DNA of 64,000 nucleotides, taken from Portulaca oleracea (taxonomy: Eukaryota > Streptophyta > Magnoliopsida > Caryophyllales > Portulacaceae). The DNA lies in NCBI GenBank assembly GCA_029582165.1, contig CM055876.1:23908317-23972316 (forward strand), given 5' to 3'. The notes under the pieces are model-generated. The model saw only the letters and a program-made list of their open reading frames with translations. It was not told the DNA's origin and made no database searches. Position numbers and translations under genes: made by a program. Below, one piece after another: positions 1 through 10,160 of the stretch (its first letter is position 1; every line of letters begins with the position of its first letter).

Positions 1-56
1 ATAAAATAAAATCCTCTCAAACAATGAAGGTTCTTTTTTTTTTAAAAAAAAAATAG

Positions 57-571
57 GGATATTGGATGGTAATATACTGACCTTTAGGGGTATTGAACTA
101 TAATATACCAACATTTACTATTGGACAGCAATATCACCGACCTTTATATATATAGGTGATATTATTATATCAATAGTGACTAAGGGGGTGGTGAACTAGT
201 CTCCGTGTTGATGTAATAGTGAAAGGGGAAAAATCGGCCCCAGCTCAGTAACCTCGTTAACCCCTCCATTTTTCCAACAAATTCACTTTTAAAAAAAATC
301 GGCCCCAACCCAGTGATTAAGGGGGTGGTTGACCAGTTTATGTGCTGACGTAGCACACAACTAACAATGCCTTGTAACTTGGGCCGTAGACAGTTTTTTT
401 TCTCTTCGCTTGCTACGTCAGCACAGAGACCGGTTCACCGCCTCCTTAGCCACTGTTGGTATAATAATGTCATCTAGATATAAAGGTCAGGAATATTGTT
501 GTCCAATAATAAAGTTTGGTATATTATAATTCAATACCTCCAAAAGTCGGTATATTACCATCCAAAAATCC
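57..571. mobile_element. Non-autonomous DNA transposon with long terminal inverted repeats
   Basis: The two ends are inverted copies of each other over about 150 bp. The left arm starts GGATATTGGATGGTAATATA, and the right arm read in reverse starts GGATTTTTGGATGGTAATAT. The arms stay alignable through the block that mentions a CTACGTCAGCAC-like sequence. The flanks aaaaaatag (48-56) and aaaaaatta (572-580) could be a decayed 9-bp target duplication, which would suit a MULE-type foldback MITE. The centre has no coding sequence. Class assignment is an inference. Confidence 0.6.
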
Positions 572-779
572 AAAAAATTATTACTAGGAAGACCTGAAAT
601 TATGTTATTTGACGAGCAGGCTAAAAATGCGATCAAACAATTTAGATATGAAATAAGATATGATACAATTAAGTCGGTCTCACTTAGAATGACGGTTATC
701 ATAGCTTTTGTAACTGATAAACCTCGGTTTTCGAGCTTTGTTTCTGGGGTGTTTTGCCTACTTTGGCACAAATTTGAAT

Positions 780-2262
780 TGGTTTAGCTCATCATCGCTT
801 GTTGTAGCTAAAATACTTAACTTTGTCAATGTAGGTGAATTTTGGGTGGTTCGCGGCGCTTGAATGATTGTTGAATGAATGATGATGAAGCCGTGGAAAA
901 GCTGAGATAAAAAAGTGTATGTGAAGAATCCCATAGGAGACTTTTTCACAGGCGCACGCCTGTGCACGTTGCCCAAGAATTAGTTTTAGTGTGTTTAATT
1001 AGAAAATTAAAGGGCAATTTTGCGTAGTATGTTATTTTCCATTCTTCTTTTTAGGTTTTGAGAGTTTTCTCTCGGGCCTCTTTAGAGGCTTCTAGGGTAG
1101 ATTTTAGGTTTAATTTACTTCTCTTTGCAAAGATTCATCAACTCCAATTTCAATTCGATACTAAGTTTCTCTTTCTCTTTCTCTTTATGTTTATTAATAC
1201 TGCTCTTAGATTCGTTTTGTTTATCTTTAATTACTTTAGCATGTTGATTAATTGTTAGTTTTGTGTTGCTTGGGTTGTGATTGGTGTATTCGATGATGAA
1301 TTAATCTTTGTTTAGGCCTAATCTATTCAAATTCATGCTTGTAGTTAGAGGTTTTCTCATGCCCACCACGTGCCACGTGTTCGATGAAATGCTCGAGAGA
1401 GTGTTCATTTGTATTTGTTAGGCAATTGATTTATGCTGAGAGGTGAGGTCAATTTGCTAGCATGGGTAGATAAAATAGTTAGGGTTTTTGACATGAGAAT
1501 AATCGAATTCTAACTAGGTCTAGGATTGTTATTCTCGTAGTTTAATTAGACTAACTCCATGAGAATAGGCAGATGGAATAGTTAGACTAGCCCCTGCCCC
1601 TCGAGAGAGGGCTTTGGCGAGCTTTAATGGTGTAGCTGATCACTCTTAATTGCCTGTTTAGAATCAAAAAATTACTAAGGGGTACCCTAATTTTTGGTGA
1701 AATGTTTTTCTGGTATCCCACTTTTGAAAACTAATTTTAGGGTACCCTAACTTTTAGAATTAGAAATAATTAGGTGAATTTCCGGCCATTGATTTGAATT
1801 CACCGGTGAGTTTTAGGCGGGAAATTGATTAAGTGTCTTTGTGGACGAAAATGCCCTTTGTTTTTGTGGACGAAAATGATTTGAATCAATCGGAGTTTCG
1901 CCGGAAATTCACCTAGTAATTTCTAATCCTAAAAGTAAGGGTATCCCAAAATTAGTTTTGAAAAGTTAGGGTACCAAAAAATTGTTTCTTCAAACGTTAG
2001 GGTACCTCTAAGTAATTTTTTGGTTTAGAATGAATATATTAGGTTATTCATATTGATCATTTGTTGAATATTTATATCGCAACCCGAGTTTTTACAGTTT
2101 TCGTAGTTCATTATTTTCCCTTGATCATCACCACAATCATTTGTTTATTCACCTGACTTGAAACACCTGAGTTAGTTCTAACTGCCTAGGACACAACTCC
2201 CTGTGGATACCATAACCGTACTCCCAAAAATACGACAACAGTAACTTTGGGTATATTAGTTT
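780..2262 (+). mobile_element. Degenerate LTR-like fragment, possibly Athila-type
   Basis: This stretch has no gene. It holds a CT-rich leader-like part (1050-1200), a block around 1375-1400 and the phrase acaactccctgtggata near 2199. These resemble the U5 and leader region of Athila-type LTRs, where a ctccctgtgg phrase is common, as in the LTRs at 28625 and 33436 read in reverse. A near-perfect dyad CACAGGCGCACGCCTGTG lies at 947-964. No matching second LTR, primer site or clear edges are visible, so family and limits are tentative. A younger MULE-type MITE (1665-2022) is inserted in it. Confidence 0.35.
1665..2022. mobile_element. MULE-type MITE, copy 1
   Basis: A 358-bp element begins CAAAAAATTACTAAGGGGTA and ends in the inverted version TACCTCTAAGTAATTTTTTG. 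The inverted arms extend about 170 bp. It is flanked by a perfect 9-bp duplication gtttagaat (1656-1664 and 2023-2031), the size typical of Mutator-like elements. It has no coding capacity. It is the same length as, and nearly identical to, the copy at 38173-38530; a longer relative lies at 48222-49575. Confidence 0.9.
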
Positions 2263-2309
2263 GTTTCTATTTTTTTTATTGACTACTTATATAGTAGAAC
2301 TTTTATAAT

Positions 2310-2411
2310 TTAATTTCACTTTTAGTTTTAATTTTAATTTTAATTTTAATTTTACATGTATTTTGATTTTAATTTTTACTTTAATTTTAGTTTTGATTTT
2401 AATTTTAATTT
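2310..2411. repeat. Low-complexity TTTTAAT-type repeat
   Basis: Runs of ttttaatttt and variants form an imperfect short tandem repeat between the LTR-like fragment and the LINE fragment. Nothing else is visible in it. Confidence 0.8.
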
Positions 2412-2479
2412 ATGGGCAAAATAGGAACGAAAGCTCTAGATGTAGCTTGGCCGACTCTAGTGGATAACCCAAGTATTTG

Positions 2480-3655
2480 TCATGGGTCAAGACTTCTTTG
2501 ATATCCAGAGTAATAACGATCTCATCTCTTCTTGGAATGGCTACCTACTTACCGAATGCCACCTATGACTTGCTCAGGTTTATTTTTTGCCCCCTCTTTA
2601 TATGGTTGCAAAATGGTTTTTATCTCTTGGGCCTCCTGCATATTAGCATCACAGAAAATAATAGATTCGTCTGCAAAGAGTAAATGAGATATTTCAAGTA
2701 TCAGTCTACAAAATTTGAGCCCGTGAATTCTTCTAGAGTTAAATGCATTACTCAACAGGTAAGAGATACCTTCCACATAAAATAAGAAAAAAAAAATAAG
2801 GATATAGGATTTCCTTGGTGAATACCCCGAGACGGTTTCAAGAATCCCTCGGCTCACCACTAATGAAAGGACATCGAAGCAATCTCAACAAAATTCATAC
2901 CAAATTCTCCCAACTATCTCAGTCTCTCTAAACCTCAACCTTAGCATGATTTTCCAAAGAAAAATTCATTCTATTCGTTCATAGGCCTTAGCCATATCAA
3001 GTTTAGGGGCCATTGAATTTTTACTCTTGCTACCACTACTCATGACATGAAATAATTCAAAAAGTACAAAAATATTACATGTGATATGTCTACCTATATT
3101 CAAGGCGCTCTGGTTAATTGAAATAATGTGGGGCAATATCACATTCAATCTCCTTGTCAGTACTTTTCTTATCAGCTTGTATTGAACATTGCAAATGCCA
3201 ATATGTCTGAAATCCCCAACCTCTCCGGGCTTATGTTTCTTGGGAATAAGAGCAATTTGCATGTGGCTAAGGTTGTCTAATATGGGAGCGGCATTAAAAA
3301 TATCCAGAATTGCATCAACCACATTAGACTCTAGCTACCACATTCCAGAATTTCTGGTAGAAAACAGGTTAAACCCGTCAGTTCCATGGGCTTTATCAGG
3401 TCTGATAAAATTGATGCCTTCCCCCACTTCCGATATCCTCCGCCTGATATGGCCTTGTGAGCCTCCTATTCATCTCTTCTATCACCTTACATGGCACACA
3501 ATCAAGAACCTGATCAATGTTCCTGCAACCGCCACTTGTAAAGAGCTCATAATAAATTTGCATGAATGCATGATAGTTTGCTCAATCTTTCTATTGTCCG
3601 AGGTGAGGATCCCATTGTTATCTTTAAGCGTCTCCATCTTGTTATTATTTTTCAG
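2480..3655 (-). pseudogene. Degenerate LINE reverse transcriptase fragment (LINE-2)
   Basis: Read on the minus strand, this gives broken pieces of a plant L1-type reverse transcriptase. In order they are a block with HMQIALIPKKHKPGEVGDFR and CNVQYKLIRKVLTRRLN (about 3322-2966), then a block with the catalytic-loop relative HLLFADESIIFCDAN (about 2860-2549). Stops and frameshifts separate the blocks, and the usual ADD motif is changed to ADE. The protein differs from the LINE at 3738-20676, so this is an older, separate copy. Its upstream part would be expected beyond the TA tract at 3658, but I could not find it right of the younger LINE. Confidence 0.8.
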
Positions 3656-3656
3656 T

Positions 3657-3657
<1 letters not shown>

Positions 3658-3737
<80 letters not shown>
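3658..3737. repeat. (TA)n microsatellite at the 3' end of LINE-1
   Basis: About 40 uninterrupted TA units directly follow the 3' end of the minus-strand LINE. A second TA tract lies at its 5' end (20677-20732). Confidence 0.95.
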
Positions 3738-3738
<1 letters not shown>

Positions 3739-3826
3739 CAGAATTTAACTCTTCATTTATTCAAAAACACAAGACAGAAAACAATACAAGCCCTATTGTA
3801 AAAGCAAATCTATACAATCAGCAAAC

Positions 3827-5583
3827 CTAATACTTTTCTTTCTTGGAAAGAAATAGAAGTCTATTTAAAATGACAAATTTGATTTTCTTTATAGCTTCAT
3901 CAACAGAAACCTTCTGCTTATCCTTTGGAAATCTCAGATAGTTTCTCATCTCCCAAATAACTGCTACTGAAGATGTGAAAACAGAAGCAACCATCACCTT
4001 GATCTGCTTCTTCCTTTTCATATCTTTCCAATTCAGCACCCAATGGAAATGGGAAGAAAAAGTACCTCTGATTTTCATCTTCTCACTAAAGTAATCCAAC
4101 ACTACCTTGTAAAATTGCAATCAGTAAGAATATGGTCAATAGTTTCCTCTTCAGTCTGACAGAAGCTGCAAGCTGTTGAAATGTCACTACCATGAGCAGC
4201 TAGCCTCACCGCAACAGGAAGCTTCATATGCAAAGCTACCCAAGCTATAAAAGTCTCCCTGGGAGTCGACACTTTATTCCAGACAATGTGAAAGTAAGGC
4301 CAATTCTCCTGTTCCTTATAGAACCAAAGATAGCAATCCTTCACAGAATAATGAGAAACTCTATCTCCTCTAATACTTCTTCCATTGCCATCATCAACCT
4401 TGATCTTCTCTTTGATTTTACAGATTTGTTTCCAACACCAAGAGCTAGTAATTGGGGGTTTATGTTGCCACCAATCTTGTTTCTTCATATATCTCTCATT
4501 TATCCACTTGACCCAAAGGATATCCTTCTTCTTTGCTATACACCAAACCAGTTTACCAATTCTTGCAATGTTCTAAAGTTTTGGATTTTTCAACCCCACA
4601 CCTCCAAGTTTTCTGGGCTTACAGATTGTATTCCAATCAACCAAAGGAGTTCTAGTAGCATTGAGATCAAAGGACCAAATGAAGTTGTGACAGATTTTCA
4701 CAATCTGTTCAATGACATTCTGAGGTAGCAGAAATATATTGGACCAATAATCCGCAACACTCAACAGGACTGAATTAACTAACTGAACTCTTGCTGCATA
4801 TGAAAGCTTACGAGAAGACCAGGCCCTTACATTGGCAGTAATTTTCTTAACCAAGAGAAGACAATCAAACTTTCCCAATCTTCCAGTTGTGATAGGGACC
4901 CCTAAGTATTTTAAAGGGAAAGTCCCCTGTGCAAACCCCAAGATATTACTTAACAGTTGAGTTTTCTCACTGTCACAACCAGCAAAAACAATTTGTGACT
5001 TCTCATGACTAGCAATCAGGCCAGAACAATCAGCAAACTTACTCAGGATCTTAGAAATATATGAAATCGACTCTTCATCAGCAGTACAGAAAATAACCAG
5101 GTCATCAGCGAACATAAGATGATTCACCATTAACTCCTTACAACCCGGATGAAACTTAAAATCTTGTGAAAATCTCAAATCATCTAGAAGTCTTGATAAA
5201 TATTCCATCACCAGAACAAATAGGAGAGGGGAAAGAGGATCACGCTGTCTAAGGCCTCTACCACCTCTAAAATAACCATGATGTTGTCCATTCAAATTAA
5301 TAGTATATGATGGGGAAGTGACACACATCATAATCACTTTAATGAATTTGGGAGGGAAACAAAAAGCTACAAGAGCCTCTTCAATACATTCCCAATAAAT
5401 CGAGTCATAGGCTTTCCTCAAATATATCTTCATAATGCATCTTGGAGAAAGATTACTTCGAGAATAACCTTTAGCCACTTCTTGACATAACAGGATGTTA
5501 TGAACAATTTCACGCCCCGGAACAAAAGCACCTTGACATTTATTGACCAAATGAGGTAAAATCTCTCTTAATCTTTTGCAAAG
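3827..5583 (-). pseudogene. LINE-1 ORF2, 3' part: reverse transcriptase core and zf-RVT-like domain
   Basis: This is the C-terminal part of the LINE polyprotein, which copies the element RNA into DNA at the target site. Visible motifs are GAFVPGREI, a changed fingers block KIYLRKAYDS, GLRQRDPLSPLLF and the catalytic loop HLMFADDLVIF, followed by LKYLGVPITTGRL and the thumb region. A zf-RVT-like part lies at about 4488-4102 (WNKVSTPRETFIAWVALH, then ACSFCQTEEETIDHIL). One in-frame TAG near 4571 splits the frame, and a frameshift near 4105 precedes the last 97 codons. The upstream half lies beyond the LTR element, from 16444. The frame runs across when the insertion and one caaag copy are removed. 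Confidence 0.9.
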
Positions 5584-7386
5584 TGTGGGACCCGGGAAAA
5601 TCCCCGTCGGTGTCCCTCGCGGTAAACGGCGAGTCGAAAGGGGTGTCTTTTCTTTTAGAAGATTAACTTGAATTTCCGTTTAAATGAATCAAAATTGAAA
5701 TCTAAATAAACTCTTTTTTCTTCGAAATTTTTATTTACTCAAAGAAATAAACGGAAAACGAAAAAAGAAAGAAAAAAGAAAACGGAAGACATAAAAGGAC
5801 AGCGCAGAGAGTCTCGGGATTGGGCCCGGGACGACTCACTGTAGCAATACCTGCAGGTATTGTGAGTCAGTGGTCCGGAAAAAGGGTATTGCTTAAACTC
5901 TTTTTTTTTTTGAAAATACACTTTTTAGTTGGAAATTTTATTTACTCTACGAAATAAACAGAAAACAGAAAAAAGAAACAAAAGAAATAAAGGAAGATAA
6001 AAAAAAACTGCAAACAAGAAGATTCGAACCCGGGACCGAGGCAGCGATACCTGCAGGTATCGTGGGCCGGGAATCCAGAAGATGGCCCTGATCTGGAAGT
6101 CAGGCCCGGGCCGTGGGTCGGGCCAGAATACCGCCAAGTATTCTGTCCATCCCGGCCTCGGAGCCTACTTCCGAACTTAGGGATCCAGACCTAAAAGAAA
6201 CTTTTATTTTCGCAATCTGCTTTTTGGAAATCCAAAAAAAAGAAACCCGAAAGATAAATAAAAAAAGGAAAGAGGAGAGAGTCGCCAATTAATTTTTGAA
6301 CGAGAATTAATAAACTCAAAAAAAGTGACTCCACAAACCACGAACCACGAGATTCGGATCCGGGGGTAAGGTTACGAATTCGGGAATAAAATCCCCGAAT
6401 CCGCCCGTGCAACGAACGGACTTTACTAAACCGGTTAAAAAAATAAAAAAGAGAAGGGGAAAGAAGAGAGTAGAACGGAGTATTAATTATTGTGATTGAT
6501 GTTATTTAGTTACATACAAATGCGGTAATAAAACAAGAAATAAATACAAGAAATAAAAGAAATAAATACAAGCGTACCTTTATTCACGAACAATCCATAT
6601 TATTTAGGTCGAGTTTAGGGTTAACTCAAGTTACAAGATAATATGAATGGAGTAGAGATAGAGATAAAGAAAATGCCAGTTAAAGTGTATGCAAAAAATG
6701 AGAGAAATAAAGAGGGAGAAGAAAAGATGAAATCACCAAGTGTCAATACGCCAGGGTGATTTTTGGTGTGTAGTTGAAGTGGAAATGGTTGGGGTTTTTA
6801 TAGGAGGAATGAAGGTTGAGAATTAGGATAAAATGAGGGAAAAAATACGGCATAATACCGCCAAGTATTAGGTCCGACTGCACGAAAAAAATAGGTCACG
6901 GCACGCTTCCCGAGGCGGATGTAGGCGGCCCGGTCAGGCAGAACCCGCCCACAATACCTGCAGGCATGGTGGGCTTTGGAGGCGCCCAGCTGCGCGCTTC
7001 CCGAGGTCAGCACGCTTCCCAAGGCAACCCGGCCCGACCCGATAGAATACCTGCCGGTATGCTGGGCTTGGGAGAAGCCCAGTTGCACGCTTTCCGAGGT
7101 GGGCACGCTTCCCGAGGTGACCTGGGTCGGGCATAACTCACCAGAATACCTGCAGGCATGCCCATATCCGGGTTGCAGTCCTGCTTTGGGCCGCGTGCCA
7201 GGCTTTACTTTTTTTGGGCTGTTTGAATTGGGCTTTTTTTGTGATGGCTTTTTTTTGGGGTTTTTCCTTCATTTCTTCATCTTTTTTGCATTTCAAAATT
7301 CTTGGCATTTTCCTAAACTAAAATAAAAATAAAAATAAAAATAAAAATAATTACAATAATTATGAGACACTTTTTGGGTGTCTACA
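5584..7386 (-). repeat. 3' LTR of the Tat/Ogre-like element
   Basis: This 1803-bp copy starts TGTGGGACCC and ends TGTCTACA on the plus strand. A TATA box for minus-strand transcription (CTATAAAAAC) lies at about 6794-6803. Upstream of it are four dyads (6853, 6952, 7046, 7144) in a degenerate repeat of about 96 bp. Three further dyads lie downstream of the TATA box (5845, 6045, 6125). Confidence 0.93.
5845..7161. repeat. Cluster of seven short dyads in the LTR
   Basis: Sites at 5845-5862 (CAATACCTGCAGGTATTG) and 6045-6062 (CGATACCTGCAGGTATCG) are perfect 18-bp palindromes. Near-perfect ones lie at 6125-6144 (AGAATACC...AGTATTCT), 6853-6870 (TAATACC...AGTATTA), 6952-6969, 7046-7062 and 7144-7161. 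The outer bases differ between sites but remain complementary within most sites. The last four are spaced about 94-99 bp and lie 50-350 bp upstream of the TATA box, as U3 control elements would. Confidence 0.85.
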
Positions 7387-7390
7387 GTTA

Positions 7391-7401
7391 GCCCCCACTT
7401 T
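7391..7401 (-). other. Polypurine tract of the Tat/Ogre-like element
   Basis: On the minus strand, AAAGTGGGGGC stands four bases before the LTR start TGTAGACACC. This is the expected place and composition for the plus-strand primer and fixes the element orientation as minus. Confidence 0.8.
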
Positions 7402-7448
7402 GATCGAGTCTGAGTAAGACGATGATCAAAGTATAGCTTGGAGGTCTC

Positions 7449-7967
7449 CGGTCTTTCTTGACGTCGTTCAATCTTTCCCGACGTCGTTGAAATGTAGCTC
7501 AGTCTCTCCCGATGTCGTCGAAATGTAGCTCAGTCTTTCCCGATGTCGTTGAAATGTAGCTCAGCTCAGTCTTTCCCGATGTCGTTGAAATATAGCTCAG
7601 TCTCTCCCTATGTCATTGAAAATGTAGCTCAGTCTTTCCCAATGTCGTTGAAATGTAGCTCAGTCTTTCCCGATGTCGTTGAAATATAGCTCAGTCTCTC
7701 CCAATGTCGTTGAAAATGTAGCTCAGTCTTTCCCAATGTCGTTGAAATGTAGCTCAGTCTTTCCCGATGTCGTTTAAATGTAGATCAGTCTTTCCCGATG
7801 TCGTTCAAATGTAGTTCAGTCTTTCCCGATGTCATTCAAATGTAGTTCAGTCTTTCCCGATGTCGTTCAAATGTAGTTCAGTCTTTCCCGATGTCGTTCA
7901 AATGTAGTTCAGTCTTTCCCGATGTCGTTGGAATGTAGCTCAGTCTTTCCCGATGTCGTTGTAGTTT
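7449..7967. repeat. Minisatellite, about 31-bp unit, roughly 17 copies
   Basis: Units of the form cagtctttcccgatgtcgtt plus gaaatgtagct are repeated head to tail with small changes (tctttccc/tctctccc, gttgaaat/gttcaaat). The array begins about 50 bp inside the polypurine tract, so it lies at the very 3' end of the element interior. It is non-coding. Confidence 0.92.
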
Positions 7968-8099
7968 ACCTAAGATGATGCAGCCGCAAAATTCGGATTA
8001 TTTTCTGAGCCATACAGAAATTGTATCTCCATATTTTCTCCTGAAAATAATTAATTCTTGCATTTTTTTATTTTTATTATTATGGGAGTATTAAGAAAA

Positions 8100-9870
8100 T
8101 CTTAAATTCTCCACACAATAAATTTCTCGGTCAATCCAGCTAGACCGGTCAAATGACCATTTAATTGAATTGAATGGTGAGATAGGCGGGAGGTTGCAAG
8201 GGTGGTCTTTAAAAGGGAGGCACCCTTATCGATATCCACACACTCCAAACATTTTATCTCCCACTCCTACTCTCCCTACAGTCACTTTCTCTCTAGAATC
8301 TCGAGCCCCGCTGCTGTCTGTCGATCACCGGCGAAACCCGGAGACCGGATGGCCATATCGCCAGGTATTGCCGTCGGGTGGGTTAGTTCTCGCCGGTGAC
8401 GATTCCTCGATTTTCAGGCCAGAGACGCTGTTCGTCGGAGCTCAATACGGTCTCGCATGTGTTCGGTTTTCAGCATTACGAACTCGAATTCCGGAATTTC
8501 GTTGACCCATGCCTGGCGGTATTGCCCCGGGCTCGAACCCGAGTTTAACCTGCTCCTATTTTCGGGTCAACTTTTGTACAACCCGGGGGTTTGGTCTTTG
8601 GTTTGCCCCATACCTGCTTGTATGGTCATGCTTTTAACTCCCGGTGGCTAGCCGAAATTCGGCTGGAACCGCCCCCATACCTCTAGGCATGATCCCGGGT
8701 TCAGACCCAAGTTTGACCCCTTCCTGTTTTCGGGTCAGCTTTCGCGCAATCCAAGGTTTGTCCTCGGGTTTACTCCATACCTGCTTGTATGGTCTCGAGT
8801 TTGCGTCCCGAGTTTGATTCGAGGAATTTTGCTTTGTCGCGGGATTTTGAGTTTTCTTCTTGTGCTTTGCAGCTTATACGATGACACAACTTTGAAACCT
8901 CGAGATACCCGAATGAGCACGTGTGGCTTAGGAGATCGGAAGTGTCGGTGAGCCTTTCAAACTCATATTCTTTGTATGATCTTGGTATCCCGCATGCATG
9001 CTTTATACCAACCTTGTCATGTATTGAGGCCCCAAAACTTTTTGCTGTTTCTTGTGTCGTCAAATTTTTAGAGTTGAACGTTGGGATTAACTAGTAATCC
9101 CAAGATTTTTCTCATAAAGATCTGATGTCATGCCTCCAGGCATGTGGCTCTGTCTAGTTTTCCATACCTTTCTGAACAGTTTCTTTTTTTTTTGTACAGT
9201 CAGGCTGTCATGCCTCCAGGCATGCAGCTCTGTCCCGTCAGTGTCAGTCAGTTGGTCCTTGCTCGTTGTTCAGAACCCTGGGCAGGCTACCATGCCTGCA
9301 AGTATGATGCTCCGTCCGGAGTTTTTCTGCATGGTCTGGACAGATTTAAGTCTGGGCAAGCTGGCATGCCTCCAGGTATGGTGCTCTGTCCGGAGTTTTT
9401 CTGCATAGTCTGAACAGATTCAAGTTTGGGCAGGCTCGCATGCCTCCATGTATGCTACTATGTGCGCTGAATTCTGTCCAATTTTCTTTGTTTTTGCATT
9501 GCTTCATCAGATTTGGGGTCTAGTCAGGTTGTCATGCCTCCAGGCATGCAACTCTGTCCAGCCCAGGATCGGTCAGCCAAATTTCACTTGTTGCGCGGAA
9601 CCCTAGATAGGATGCCATGCCTGCAGGCATGGCGCTCTGTCCGATGTTTTTTTTTTCTTTGCATTGCCCAACCTTGAGTCCCCTCTACCGAGCATACCGC
9701 CAGGTATTGCTCTGTGAAATCTTGCATCTTGTCTTCGCATCGGGTCCATTTTTTTTCTTGGTGGTGTTGTATGTGGAACCCGGGTCCGGACTGTACTTGG
9801 TGATATGGTGTCTGCTTGCAAGACCTAGACCTGGCTTGTTCTTGGCAATATGAGTTGAGTTTGTCCGTAT
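8100..9870. repeat. GC-richer internal segment with 13-14 more dyads
   Basis: Dyads of the LTR type occur at about 8354, 8508, 8608, 8676, 8775, 9129, 9209, 9291, 9365, 9439, 9533, 9615 and 9693. Examples are CATGCCTCCAGGCATG (9129, 9209, 9533), CCATGCCTGCAGGCATGG (9615) and CCATACCTGCTTGTATGG (8608, 8775). From 9129 to 9709 each dyad sits in a degenerate tandem unit of about 75-90 bp that shares gctctgtccgg-like and gcaggct-like text. A plus-strand tctttaaaagggagg near 8202 looks like a promoter in the opposite orientation, but no credible coding region follows. Confidence 0.75.
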
Positions 9871-9944
9871 GCTCGGATCTTCACAATTAATTCAGAAATG
9901 AATTATTTCCAAACTAATTCTCGTGAACATTATGAATTGAATTT

Positions 9945-10160
9945 TTAGAGTTTAACTCAGAAAATGAATTATTTTCCAAATTATTTCTCATAAAAATTTG
10001 CGATCCGTTTTAGAGTTTAACCCGAAAATGAGCTAATTCTCATAAAAATTTGTGATCGGTGTTAGAATTTAACCCGAAAAATGAGCTAATTCTCATAAAA
10101 ATTTGTGAACTGAATTTTTTAGAGTTTAACTCGGAAGACGAGTTAATTCTCGTAAAACTC
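9945..10160. repeat. Degenerate tandem repeat, about 60-bp unit, four copies
   Basis: The phrase agagtttaac-cc/tc-gaaaatgag-taattctcataaaaatttg(t)ga recurs about four times with small changes. It is non-coding and internal to the Tat/Ogre-like element. Confidence 0.75.

Noticed and set aside
1360..1400. A piece reading VFDEMLER, as in PPR repeats
   Set aside because: It is one short match without neighbouring repeats in a non-coding LTR-like fragment, so chance is the simpler explanation.
3566..3830. Frames with Ile-Tyr repeats
   Set aside because: They are translations of the TA microsatellite.
7449..7967. CRISPR-like repeat array
   Set aside because: The units are contiguous and degenerate with no unique spacers, and the DNA is from a plant.
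8170..8651. Open frames of 64-111 codons in the Tat/Ogre-like element
   Set aside because: They overlap each other in different frames, contain the dyad repeats and match no known protein type.
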